Below, in pieces: positions 53,561-63,835 of a DNA stretch of 64,000 nt. Source of the stretch: Chlorocebus sabaeus. Lineage: Eukaryota > Chordata > Mammalia > Primates > Cercopithecidae. Position 1 is the stretch's first letter, and each line of letters begins with the position of its first letter. The notes beneath the pieces were generated by a model, which saw only the letters and a list, made by a program, of their open reading frames with translations, was not told the DNA's origin and searched no databases. Location of the stretch: positions 9,872,576 to 9,936,575 of the forward strand of contig NC_132926.1 of assembly GCF_047675955.1 (NCBI RefSeq), in the 5' to 3' direction. A program made the translations under genes and the position numbers.

Positions 53561-53808
53561 AGGCTGGGCGCAGGGCCTCACGCCTGTAATCCCAGCACTC
53601 TGGGAGGCTGAGGCGTGGGGGCACATGCCTGTACTGAAAATATGAAAATTAGCCAGGCACGGTGGCATGCGCCTGTAATCCCAGCTACTCAGGAGGCTAA
53701 GGCAGGAGAATCACTTGAACCCAGGAGGCGGAGGTTGCAGTGAGCCGAGATTGTGCCACACAACAGAGTGTGGGCAACAGAGCGAGACTCTGTCTCAAAA
53801 AAAAAAAA
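53561..53808 (+). mobile_element. Alu with a left-arm deletion
   Basis: Starts AGGCTGGGCGCAGGGCCTCA; after GGGAGGCTGAGGCGTGGG it jumps to TACTGAAAATATGAAAATTA, so about 60 bp of the left arm are missing or scrambled. Poly(A) tail. Target duplication AAGTTTGTT at 53552-53560 and 53809-53817. Confidence 0.93.
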
Positions 53809-53819
53809 AAGTTTGTTGT

Positions 53820-54850
53820 TTAATGTCCAAGTTTTGGGGGAAATTTTCTAGTTATCTTTTTTGTTGTTCATTTCTAGTTTAATTCCACTGTGGTTTGAGA
53901 GAAGATATTGTATGATTTTCATTCTTCCAGATTTGTTCAAGTGTGTTTTGTGACCCAGAATATGGTCTATCCTGGTGAATGTTTCATGTGATCTTGAGAA
54001 GAATGTATTATCTGCAGTTGTTGGATGAAGTAGTCTGTAGATGTCTATTATATCCAGTTGATTGATAGTGCTATCAAATTCAAGAATGTTCCTACCTGAT
54101 GGATCTATCAATTTCTGGTGTTTAAATCTCCAACTATAATAATGTATTCATCTATTTCTCTTTGCAGCTCTATCAGTTTTTGTCTCATGTATTTTAACAC
54201 TTTGTTGTTGTTAGTTACATACACATTACAGATTCCTGTCTTCTTGGATTATTGGCCTTCTTATCGTTATGTAATACCTTTCTTTTTTTATAATTTTTAT
54301 TTATTTATTTATTTATTTATTTATTGAGACAGAGTCTTGCTCTGTCGTCCAGGCTGGAGTGCAGTGGTGCAATCTCAGCTCACTGAAAGCTCCGCCTCCC
54401 GGGTTCATGCCATTCTCTTGCCTCAGCCTCCCGAGTAGCTGGGACTACAGGTGCCTGCCACCTCGCTGGGCTAATTTTTTGTATTTTTAGTAGAGACAGG
54501 GTTTCACTGTATTAGCCAGGATGGTCTCGATCTCCTGACCTCGTGATCTGCCCGCCTCGGCCTCCCAAAGTGCTGGGATTACAGGCATGAACCACTGCAC
54601 CTGGCCTGTAATACCCTTCTTTATCCTAATAATTTTCCTTGCTCTGAAGTCTGCTCTGTCTGAAATTAATATACCTACTCCCACTTTCTTTTGATTAGTG
54701 TGAGCATGATATGTATTTCTCCATCCCTTTACTTTTAATCTATGTGTTTTTATATTTAAAGTAGTTTTCTTACAGACAATATATATTTGGGTCTTGTTTT
54801 TAGTTCGCTCTTACAATCTGTCTTTTAATTGGTGTACTTAGACCAATTTT
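53820..54850 (-). pseudogene. L1 ORF2 remnant: endonuclease domain, split by an Alu
   Basis: The apurinic-type endonuclease of L1 nicks target DNA. Remnants are GVGILISDRADF (54684-54487 frame, minus strand; equals the GVAILVSDKTDF region of intact L1), and downstream of the Alu, IDIYRLLHP, TRIDHILGHK and SNHSGIKLE (54111-53848). In intact L1 the last block is SDHSAIKLE; the aspartate before the catalytic histidine is Asn here. The Alu at 54284-54606 divides the domain. Not functional. Confidence 0.85.
54284..54606 (-). mobile_element. AluY-like element (antisense)
   Basis: GAAAGCTCCGCCTCCCGGGT, TCATGCCATTCTCTTGCC and CTCGATCTCCTGACCTCGTG are AluY-type positions, making this probably the youngest Alu here. 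The tail is a (TTTA)n stretch. Target duplication TGTAATACC(T/C)TTCT at 54270-54283 and 54607-54620 (one mismatch). Confidence 0.92.
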
Positions 54851-55217
54851 TATGTTTAAAGTAATTGTTGATCTAGTTGAATTATATCTACTGTGTTTGT
54901 TTCTGTTTTCTATTTGTTGCCCTTGTTCTTTGTTCCTACTTTAGTGCCTTTTGTGATTTTAATTGACCATTTTATATAATTCCATTTTCTCTTCTTTCTT
55001 AGCATATCATTTATACTTTTTTGTTTACCTCTTTTAGTGGTCACCCTAGAGTTTGCAATATACATTTACAGCTAATCCATGTCCACTTTCAAATAAAAAT
55101 ATACTGCCTTGTGGATAGTGCAAGTACTATATAGTAATAAAATATTCCTGATTCTGTCTTCCTGTCACTGATACCATTGCTGTCATTCATGTCATTTACA
55201 TATAAGCATACATAAGC

Positions 55218-55239
55218 ATATATATATATATATATATAT
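55218..55239 (+). repeat. TA dinucleotide repeat
   Basis: Eleven TA units in the L1 inter-ORF region. Confidence 0.95.
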
Positions 55240-55299
55240 CTGAGTACATTGTTGCTATTATTATTTTGGACAGACTTATCTGTTAGATCAGTTATGACT

Positions 55300-56000
55300 A
55301 AGAAAAACCAATGTTTTCATTTTACCTTCACTTATTCGTTCTCTGATGCTCTTCCTTTATGTAGATCCAGCTTCCAACCTATGTATGTTCTTTCTCTCTG
55401 AAGAACTTCTTTTAACATTTCCTGCAAGGCAGGTCTACTGGTAACAAATTCCCTCAAATTTTTTTTGAGAAAGTTTTTATTTTTATTTTTTTCACTTTTG
55501 AAGAATAACTTCATCGGGTAAAAAATTCTAGGTTGGTGAGTTTTTTCTCTTAACACTTTAAATATTTCATTCTACTCTCTTCTTGTTTGCATGGTTTCTG
55601 AGGAGAAGTCAGATGTAATTCTTATCTTTGTTTCTCTGGGTAAGGCATTTTTCCCCCTCTGGTTTTTTTTAAAGATTTTTTTATTTATCTTTGGTTTTCT
55701 GAAACTTGAGTATTATATCCTAGGTGCCATTTTTCTGATGTTTATCTTACTTGGCATTCTGTGAGCTTTATGTATCTGTTTAGTGCCTGGCATTAATTTG
55801 GGGGAAATTCTTAGTCATTGCTGCTTCAAATATTGCTTCTGCTCCCGTCTCTTCTCCTGATATTCCCATTACATGTATGTTACACCTTTCTGTAAGTTCT
55901 TCATAGTCTGTTCTTGGTTAGTGTGTTCTGGGTGGGTGGGGGGTGGGAATCAATATTTTTTTTTCTCTTTGCCTTTCAGTTTTGGAAGTCTCTACTGCCA
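55300..56000 (-). pseudogene. L1 ORF1 C-terminal remnant
   Basis: ORF1p is the L1 RNA-binding chaperone. An antisense frame at 55556-55332 contains THQPRIFYPMKLFFKS followed by LREFVTSRPALQEMLKE, which matches the C-terminal domain of ORF1p (normally QPRISYPAKLSF and RDFVTTRPALQELLKE). Upstream coding is broken by stops. No coiled coil can be read. It belongs with the ORF2 remnants of the same antisense L1. Confidence 0.82.
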
Positions 56001-56454
56001 TACCCTCAGTTCAGAGATTCTTTCCTCAACCATGTCCAGTCTACTAATGAGCCCATCAAAACCGTTCTTCATTTCTGTGACAGTTTTTGATGCCTAGAAT
56101 TTCTTTTTTATTCTTTCTTAGAATTTCCATCCTCCTGCTTACATTATCCATTTGTTATTATATACCTTCTACCTTTTTCATTACAGCCCTTAGCATAATA
56201 ATCATATTTTTTTAAAAAATTATTTGTTTTATAATTTTAACATTCCAGCCCTATCTGACTCTTGTCCTGATGTTTGTCCAGTCTCTTCAAAATGTGTTTT
56301 TGCTTTTTAGTATGTCTTGTAATTTCTTGTTGAAAGGTGGATGTGATTGATGTACTAGGTAAAAGTAACTGCAGTAAATCAGCCTTTAATGATGTAGGAA
56401 TAAGGTGTGGGGGAGGGGAACTATTCTATAGTTCTATAATTAGGTCTCAATCTT

Positions 56455-56741
56455 CTTCTTTTTTTTTTTTCCGCTTTTGGTGCCCAGGCTGGAGTACAGT
56501 GGTGCGATCTCGGCTCACTGCAACCTCTGCCTCCCAGGTTCAAGCAATTCTCCTGTCTCAGCCTCCCAAGTAGCTGGGATTACAGGCATGTGCCAGCACG
56601 CCCAGCTAATTTTGTATTTTTAGTAGAGACAGGGTTTCACCATGTTAGCCAGGCTGGTTTTGAACTCCTGACCTCAGGTGATCCACCCACCTCGGCCTCC
56701 CGAAGTGCTGTGATTACAGGAGTGAGCCGCCACGTGTGGCC
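56455..56741 (-). mobile_element. AluS-like element (antisense)
   Basis: Poly(T), GCGATCTCGGCTCACTGCAA, CAAGCAATTCTCCTGTCTCA and AGTGAGCCGCCACGTGTGGC. Target duplication TAGGTCTCA(A/G)TCTT at 56441-56454 and 56742-56755. Confidence 0.94.
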
Positions 56742-56969
56742 TAGGTCTCAGTCTTTTAATGAACGTGTACCTCTGGACTGTGAACTTCATCAATGCCTCT
56801 CAGTTTTGTTTTTTCCCCTATGTGTGACAGGATGACTAAAGCTGGCTGAAACTGGGAATTTCTCTTTCTCCAGGTCCATTAGGCTCTGACATAGCCCAGT
56901 AGATTAGAGTCTGGTAAAATAGTTTCTTCTGCAGGTAACCCCTGTTAAGAAGAACATAATGCTCTGGGG

Positions 56970-57308
56970 CAGTGGTCCCCAACCTTTTTGGCACCTGGGA
57001 CAGGCTTCGTGGAAGACAATTTTTCCACAGACAGAGTTGGGCAGGGGATAGTTTTGGGATGAAACTGTTCCACCTCAGATCATCAGGCCTTCATTCTCAT
57101 AAGGAACATGCAACCTAAATCCCTTGCATGAGCAGTTCACCATAGAGTTCACACTCTTATGGGAATCTAATGCCACCACCTATCTGACAGGTGACAGAGC
57201 TCAGGCCATAATGCTTGGTCACCTGCCGCTCACCTCCTGCTGTATGGCCCAGTTCCTAACAGGCCATGGACCAGTACCAGTCCACAGTCCAGGGGTTGGG
57301 GACCCCTG
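56970..57308 (+). mobile_element. MER1-type hAT MITE (MER1B-like)
   Basis: 339 bp from CAGTGGTCCCCAACC to GGTTGGGGACCCCTG, near-perfect terminal inverted repeats, with CAATTTTTCCACAGACAG and CCTCAGATCATCAGGC inside. A perfect 8-bp target duplication CTCTGGGG lies at 56962-56969 and 57309-57316, the hallmark of hAT transposition. It is nonautonomous: no transposase. Confidence 0.96.
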
Positions 57309-57765
57309 CTCTGGGGTATTTCAAAATGGTTCATTTCTCCCTCCCCTGCTGGAAGCATGAGGGGATTTTCTCTCTGATTTTTCACTGTGATGACCTAGTA
57401 GAGCTCCTGGAGATAAAACTCCCAAAAGTGTGGTGGTCCCTCTATGACTGGGTTCTCCTGGAGTTTTAACTGTCAAACTAAGACTCCACACTAAGCCTCC
57501 AGCAATTCACCAGTTACAGTTTTTCCTGTCCTGGCACTGACTCTCACGGAGGTTTCTACTCATGGGTTTCTGCTCTGGTAAGTTGTGATTCTCTATATTC
57601 ACCTATCTGTCTCTCCAGTTTGGGGGCAGCAGTTTGCCCAGTGACCTCACTTCTCTTACAGATCCACAAAGAGTTATTTTTCAGTTTGTTCAGCTTTTTA
57701 CTTGTTAAGACAGAGTGGCAACTTCTAAGCTCCTTATATGATGGACTAGAAACTAGAAGTCCCCC

Positions 57766-59870
57766 TCCTTCTTTTTATGGCCAAACAACATTCCATTGTA
57801 TGGATATACCACATTTTTAGCCATTCATCTATTGCTGGACATATGGGTTGTTTCTACCTTTTGGCTATTATGAATAATGCTGCTATAAATATGTGTACAT
57901 GTTTTTGGGAGAACATGTATTTTCATTTCTTGGGCATATACCTAGGAGTGGAATTGCTGAGTCATATGGTAATTCTATGTTTAATTATTGAGGAATTGCC
58001 AAACTTTTTCTGAAGTAGCTGTGCCATTTTACTTTCCTACTAGCAGTGTATGAAAATTCCAGTTTCTCTACATCTTCACCAACTTGTTATTCTTTCACTT
58101 TATTTTAGCCATTCTAGTGGGTATGAAGAGGTATCTGAAGGGTTTTGATTTGTATTTCCCTGATGACTAATGAAATTGTACATATTTTCATGTGCTTATT
58201 GGCCACTTATATATCTTCCTTGGAGAAATGTCTGTTCAGATCCTTTGTTCATTTTTTAATTGGGTTATTTATTATTATTATTGAGTTGTAAGAGTTTTTA
58301 ATATATTCTAAATATACATTTTTATAAGATATATGATTTGCAAATATTTTCTCCCATCCTGTGGGTTGTCTTCTTTTTTATAGTGTTCTTGGAAGCATAA
58401 AATATTTTCAATTTTATGAAACGCAATTTACCTATTTTTTTCTTTTGTTGCTCATCTTTCATTTCTGATCTTCTGTCTGGGATTATTTCCTCTGAAGAAT
58501 ACCTTTAGTGAATGTCTACTGGTGACCAATTATCTGGGGGGTGTTTGGTCAAAAATTGCATTTATTTTACTTCCATTTCTCTAGGATATTTCCCTGGGTA
58601 TAGAATACTAAGTTAGGGGTTTGGGGTACTTTTCCCAGTACATCAATGACGTTATTTTGCTGTTTTCTGGCTTCCATTGTTGCTATTGAGAAAAGTCAGC
58701 TGTTCTGTCACTCCTTTGAAAATACTATCCCTTTTCTCCAGCTTCTTTTAAGATTGTTTTCTTTGTGGTTTTCTTCAGATTCACTATGATATACCTAGGT
58801 ATAGATTTTTTTTTTTTTTTTTGTATCCTACTTGGGCTTCTTGAATTCATGAATATTCAAATTGTTTTTTTTCTACAGACCTGAAAATTCTCAGCCATCA
58901 TCTCCTTATATTTCTCTTTCTTTCTAGAACTCCACTCCAATTACAATAGTTAGATGTTCTCACTGTGCTTTATCATTCTTTCTTAAATATATTTAGTCTT
59001 TTTGTCTCTCAGGATGCATTCTGGATACTTTCTTCTGATCTGCCTTCCAGTTAATTAATTTTCTCTTCAGCTGTATCTATTGTACCATTAAACAGACTGT
59101 AAGTTTTTAATTTTTTATTATTTAGTCTTCAAAGTTTATTTTATTTTTCTTAATTTACAGTATGGTTTCTCATATTTTTTTGCCCCCCAGTATTTCTTTA
59201 AGCATGATACACATTTTCCTTGTAGTCTGTGTCTAACAATTCTAATAACTAAAGTTTTGTGTGTGTTTCTGTTGTTCTCACTCAGGTGTCTTATTTCCTT
59301 AAGTACCTGACTATTTTTCACTGTGTGCCAGACATTTGATTTGAAAAATTATTTGTAAGAATGATTTGTTACCTAAAATGGTACTATTTTTCTGCAGAAA
59401 GGGTTTTTGTTTGCTTTTACCAAGAGTCTGGGAACTCTACCAGTATGGAACCACCTTAATTCAAGTTCTAGGTTTGTGGTTTTCTGGATGACCCAGATGT
59501 CTAGAACCTATAAGTCTGTGGGAGTTCATTTACTTATGCTTCATCATAACTTTCAGAGGTAGCCATTTGGGATCCCAGCTGAAAGGGAGGAAAGAGGAAC
59601 AGTTATCACAGGCCCCACTTTTGGTAGACTCTGGGCCTTATATTTTTTTCCTGAGGCCATCAAGACTATAACTGTTTCTTCTGGATTAGTAAATGTCCTT
59701 AGGGAAAATACAGCTTTACCTATTAAGCTTACTTCTCTGGGTTCTCATTTTTTACTAGATTTTAGTCAGCTAATTCTTTATTCTCTTATTAGCTCTTTGA
59801 TACATTTAAGATGTTATTTTCCATATAGCTTTTCCCATCATCCTCTTTGGATGGTTTGGTCCTAATTAAC
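57766..59870 (-). mobile_element. HAL1-like element, 5' remainder (antisense)
   Basis: 57766-58440 continues the 3' portion begun at 48610-49770 (TTCCATTGTATGGATATACC, TAATTCTATGTTTAATTATT, TGCAAATATTTTCTCCCATC). At about 58440 it jumps straight to sequence resembling the ORF1/5' region (TTTCTGGCTTCCATTGTTGC, GAATATTCAAATTG, ACTCCACTCCAATTACAATA). The endonuclease and reverse-transcriptase regions are absent between them, which is the definition of HAL1 (half-L1), or else an internally deleted L1. Confidence 0.7.
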
Positions 59871-60779
59871 TGCCCTCCTATATATATAGTATATAGTGTC
59901 TCATGCAAGCTTCACAGCAGCTCTATTGGGTGAGAAAGCAAAGAAACTTTTATCTGAGGAATGTGAGCCCCCTTTAAATTATCAGGCCCAGGGAGGCATT
60001 GGAATGAGACAGTAGTCACATCCCACCCCACTCCTGAAGCCACTTGTTATTTGGACTCTAGACTCACTAATGCCCCAAGAAACTATAAATTAACCTAACA
60101 ATGTTGCACATTGACATTATAACTCATAGCCTATATTAATATATAGCCAATTACTAATCAATGTTATTTCTACTAACCTATGAGGATTCCCAAGAAACAC
60201 CTTTTGGAATCACCCCATCTCCTGATTCGCCCTGTCTTCTTTTAAAGCTGGGTCCTCTCCTTTATTCTCTGGAGCACTTCCCAAGGTAACGTGGAAGTGT
60301 TTTCCAGGTTACAGTCCTCAAATTTAACCCAAATAAACTCTCTACTTATATTAATTTTGCCTCAATTTCTTCCTTTAGGTCAACATGAGTATATAGGATT
60401 ACTTACATATTGTTAATGTAAAAACTGAGGCTCAGAATGGAGAAATGACTTGCCCCAGATTGCACAGAGGATGTTGTAGAGCATGAATTGGACATCAATT
60501 AGCAAAAGTTCCATTAACCACCTCCTTCACAAAACAGGTGCCAACTATATCTGCAAAACAGTCACAATGCCCTTCTGTACCACATGTCTGGGTGGATCAA
60601 CTGACATTACAGTTTTGAAAGAATTTTCCAATGTGAAAAATTCTCTGCACACTGCAGAGATGATTACAATGAAATTTTACTTAGCAATGACAATGAGCTT
60701 TTATAGAAGTGTCTTCGATACTCACTGGGAACTACATTTTTAGTTAAGGAGTTGAAATTGGGTTTAAAGTCACCTCCTC
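59871..60779. other. Noncoding stretch with possible LTR end
   Basis: GGAGCACTTCCCAAGGTAAC, TTTTCCAGGTTACAGTCCTC and CCAAATAAACTCTCTACTTA (60180-60390) resemble the 3' end of an ERV LTR with an AATAAA. A weak antisense MIR core (AAACTGAGGCTCAGAATGG) lies at about 60420-60480. Confidence 0.35.
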
Positions 60780-60905
60780 ATTCATTGTATTCATGCCTTT
60801 AGCATGTAATTAGCATCTACTCTGGGCAGACCTGTGCACAGAGATCTCCTGCCTCAGGGAGAATTGGACAAGACTGTATGACATGGTGTGATCAGTGCCT
60901 GGGGA
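60780..60905 (-). repeat. L2 3' end (antisense, degraded)
   Basis: TCATTCATTGTATTCATGCC, AATTAGCATCTACTCTGGGC and CTCCTGCCTCAGGGAGAATT resemble the reversed L2 end. Confidence 0.5.
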
Positions 60906-61004
60906 GATGCTGGGAGCAGCAGTAGGACAGCAGCAGTAATAAACAAAACAACTACCATTTATTAGGCAGTTACCATGTACCAAACACTGACTGCTCTGAA
61001 TTAG

Positions 61005-61005
<1 letters not shown>

Positions 61006-61044
<39 letters not shown>
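61006..61044 (+). repeat. CA dinucleotide microsatellite
   Basis: About 19 uninterrupted AC units. Confidence 0.98.
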
Positions 61045-61046
<2 letters not shown>

Positions 61047-61064
61047 TTGGTCCTCAAGGTATGA

Positions 61065-61345
61065 GGAGGTATACTGGTCACTTACCAGCTGTGAGACCTT
61101 GGATAAGTTTTTTACATTTTTGCACAATGCGACTAACCATAGCCCCTACCTCCTAAGTGCGTCAATATAAAGGGTTTGATAAAGGCAGCTATTATATACT
61201 AGTCCTGTGGTCAAATGAAAACACCAAGGCTCAGAGAGTTTAATCCACCTGCCCACCTTCCACAGCTGATAAGCAAACATTACTGAGTACCTGCTGTGTG
61301 CAGGCCACAGTGCTAGGGGCTGGGCCTTATTCAGAGCAAACATGG
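61065..61345. repeat. Weak MIR and L2 fragments
   Basis: CTTACCAGCTGTGAGACCTT is a sense MIR core; AAGGCTCAGAGAGTTTAATC is an antisense MIR core; GAGTACCTGCTGTGTGCAGG and CAGTGCTAGGGGCTGGGCC are a reversed L2 end. Boundaries are approximate. Confidence 0.55.
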
Positions 61346-61399
61346 CCCCTTTCTCAGATGGCCAAAACAGCCCAGTATCCAACTCTAAAGGCTCTGACT

Positions 61400-62828
61400 T
61401 TTCCCCCAGCATGGGCAGCAGAGCATGGACAGGTCATGGCAGGCTTCCCTCGGGAAATTCCTCCAGCTAGCTTACAAAGCACAAAGAGGGGTTTTGCAGA
61501 TGGAAAAGCTGAGCAGGAGTGTTTCAGGCAGGGAGAACAATGCATGCTGAAAACGAGGGCACAGACCTTTTTCTTTCTTGTTCTGTCTGGGGAGGAGCAC
61601 ATCCTTCACCTGTGTTTTCCATCCAAGTGCTGACGCAGCATCCTTGTTACAAGGAAGTAGGTCACATTTCCAGTCCCTCAAAAGGAAACTGCTACCTCCA
61701 TTGTGACAGAGTGTGAAACAGCCACCTCCGCTGCCTCCCCCACGTGCCTGTAATCCTGGCTCTCTGGAGTTTGCTATTCCCAGAGCAGCTTTCCTCTTCC
61801 TGACCGCCGAGTGAGCCTCGCATGGGAATTCAGCAGCAGCCCCTGAGCCGGCCCTGACAGAGGTGGGGGCGCGGTGGGGAGAATCCGAGGCTGCCATGTG
61901 TGCCATAGCCTGCTTCTGATGCAGCTGACTTGTACCAAGAGGGGAGTGGCTTTTCCCAGGGGGAAAAAAGCTGAGGCAGTGAACATTGCAAAGGAAGTGG
62001 GGTCTCAAGCCCCACCTCGCCTATGGTCTACTCACACAGAGCTTTGGAGCCTTCCTTTAGAGGACGGCAGATACTCGGGGGACATCCCTGTATGAGAGTA
62101 AATCTAAGCCTGGGCAACAGATTACACCAAGGACCTGTGGCCATGGGCTCCATGCTGCCTGCACCTGCTTCTTAGAGCTCCACAGAAATTATTGAGCCCA
62201 GGCATGAGCCATGCAGTCAAGTGTTAGATTCGAGCCAAGGATGCCGAGTTCTCTGGGTAAGCGTTGTCTGGGAGAGTGTGTAATGTGGTAGAAACGGTGA
62301 AGATTTGGAGACAGATGGGTATCATGAGCAGAACTGTCTGAAAAGGACCCCAGAATGTCTTCCCATGTTGTCTAAGCAATGAGCTACAGGAGGACCACCC
62401 TGTTTCCACAGATTAATGGCCCCCTCTTCCCACCACCACGGCAGGGGAACTATAACATCCCACTGGCCCCCAAGATCCCCAAGACCCCTGGGTGCTGGCA
62501 GTCAGCATCCCTGAACAACCTCTGCAAACAGCCATCTCCCCAACTCCACTCCGCCTGGATCCAAGCAGCCTGGGATGCTCCAGGGACTGAGCCACTCTCT
62601 CATGTTTGCCCTTTCAGAGGGACACTCCAGGGAGAGAACGAGGGGGCACTGGGAGACCCCTGGCTCAGAAGACTTCTGACTGGGCCACTTCCTACTCTCA
62701 GTCCTCAGGGCCCCCTCCACTCCTGCCTCTATGGAGAAGGAATGAAGCCCTGGGTGCGGACAGTGCCATCCAGGAAGGGCTCCACTGGACAAGGACTTTC
62801 CGCTGTTGTTTTGCCCAAATTCATTCCT
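61400..62828. other. Single-copy noncoding stretch
   Basis: No repeat is recognised in about 1.4 kb, the longest clean stretch near this end. It carries the longest frames here (178 codons antisense at 61472-62008; 154 codons sense at 62379-62843), but they overlap frames on the other strand, lack domains, and the latter runs into the LTR. Not called coding. Confidence 0.45.
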
Positions 62829-63627
62829 ATGTTAATTTCCTAGGTCTGCCATGAGAAGTTACCACAAACTCGGTGGCTTCAAACAACAGAAATTTATTTT
62901 CTCATAGTTCTGGAGGTCAGAACTCCAAAACTGAGGTGTCGGCAGGGCCAGGCTCCCTCCGGAGGCTGAGGCCGTCTCAGCCCGGGTCTCTCTCTCAGCC
63001 TCTGGAGGCTGCCAGCCATCCTTGGTTTTCTTGCCTTGTAGATGTGCCCCTCCAATCTCTGCCCCCATCTTCACAGCACCATCTCCTCTTTGTGTCTGTC
63101 TTCTCCTCTGTGTGTCTCTTTTAAAGACACTTGTCACTGGATTCAGGGTTCACTGGACAACCCGGGATAATCTCATCTCAAGATCTTTAACTTAAATACA
63201 TTGACAAAGATGCCTCTTTCTTTTTTCTTTTTTTCTTTTTCTTTCTTTTTTTTTTTTTTTTGAGACAGAGTCTTACTGTGTCACCCAGGCTGGAGTGCAG
63301 TGGAGCAATCTTGGCTCACTGCAACCTCCGCCTCCCAGGTTCAAGTGATTCTCCTGCCTCAGCCTCCCGAGTAACTGGGATTACAGGCACCCACCACTAC
63401 GCCCAGCTAATTTTTATATTTTTAGTAGAGATGGGATTTAGCCATGTTGGCCAGGCTGGTCTTAAACTCCTGACTTCAGGTGATCCGCTGTCCTCAGCCT
63501 CACAAAGTGCTGGGATTACAGGTGTGAGCCACTGTGCCCGGCCCAAAGATGCCTTTTTCAAGTAAAGTTTCATTAGCAGGTTCCAGGGACATATCTTCTG
63601 GGGTGGCCACCATTCAACCCACTACAA
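62829..63627 (-). mobile_element. MaLR-type LTR (antisense) split by an Alu
   Basis: Plus-strand landmarks: TATGTTAATTTCCTAGGTCT, AACAGAAATTTATTTTCTCA, TTCTGGAGGTCAGAACTCC, TTGCCTTGTAGATGTGCCCC, TCCTCTGTGTGTCTC; then after the Alu ACATATCTTCTGGGGTGGCC and CATTCAACCCACTACA. The central part (GACACTTGTCACTGGATTCA) is in family order. Confidence 0.82.
63220..63544 (-). mobile_element. AluS-like element inside the LTR (antisense)
   Basis: TTTC-rich poly(T), GAGACAGAGTCTTACTGTGT, GCAACCTCCGCCTCCCAGG and GTGTGAGCCACTGTGCCCGG. Target duplication AAAGATGCCT(C/T)TTT at 63206-63219 and 63545-63558 (one mismatch). Confidence 0.94.
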
Positions 63628-63689
63628 ACCGCTTCCAGTTTCTCCAGAAGACGCAATGGGTCTAATTTCACCATCCGGAGGCAAGACAA

Positions 63690-63835
63690 ACCTGTTACGT
63701 GTCAGGTGCTTTTACGTTTACTATCTCAATTCTTCTTCCTATTCCCTCTTTCTAGATGAGGAAATAGAGGATCAGAGATGTTAAGTAACTTGTCCAAGGA
63801 CACACAGCTGAAAAGAAACACCAGGGCATGACACG
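63690..63835 (-). repeat. MIR SINE (antisense)
   Basis: GTCAGGTGCTTTTACGTTTA, AGATGAGGAAATAGAGGATC, AGTAACTTGTCCAAGGACAC and ACACAGCTGAAAAG give an antisense MIR. Confidence 0.85.

Larger units (their letters stand above)
49771..57765 (-). mobile_element. Roughly full-length L1M (antisense) with five insertions
   Basis: Reading the minus strand 5' to 3' (high to low coordinate): 5' UTR (about 56100-57765), ORF1 remnant (about 55300-56000), inter-ORF (about 54900-55300), ORF2 endonuclease (53820-54850), reverse transcriptase and C-terminal region (50450-53200), 3' UTR and a poly(A) tail seen as poly(T) at 49769-49780. Four Alus and a MER1 element interrupt it. Subtracting those and their duplications leaves about 6.4 kb, close to full length. 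Frames are riddled with stops. Confidence 0.9.
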
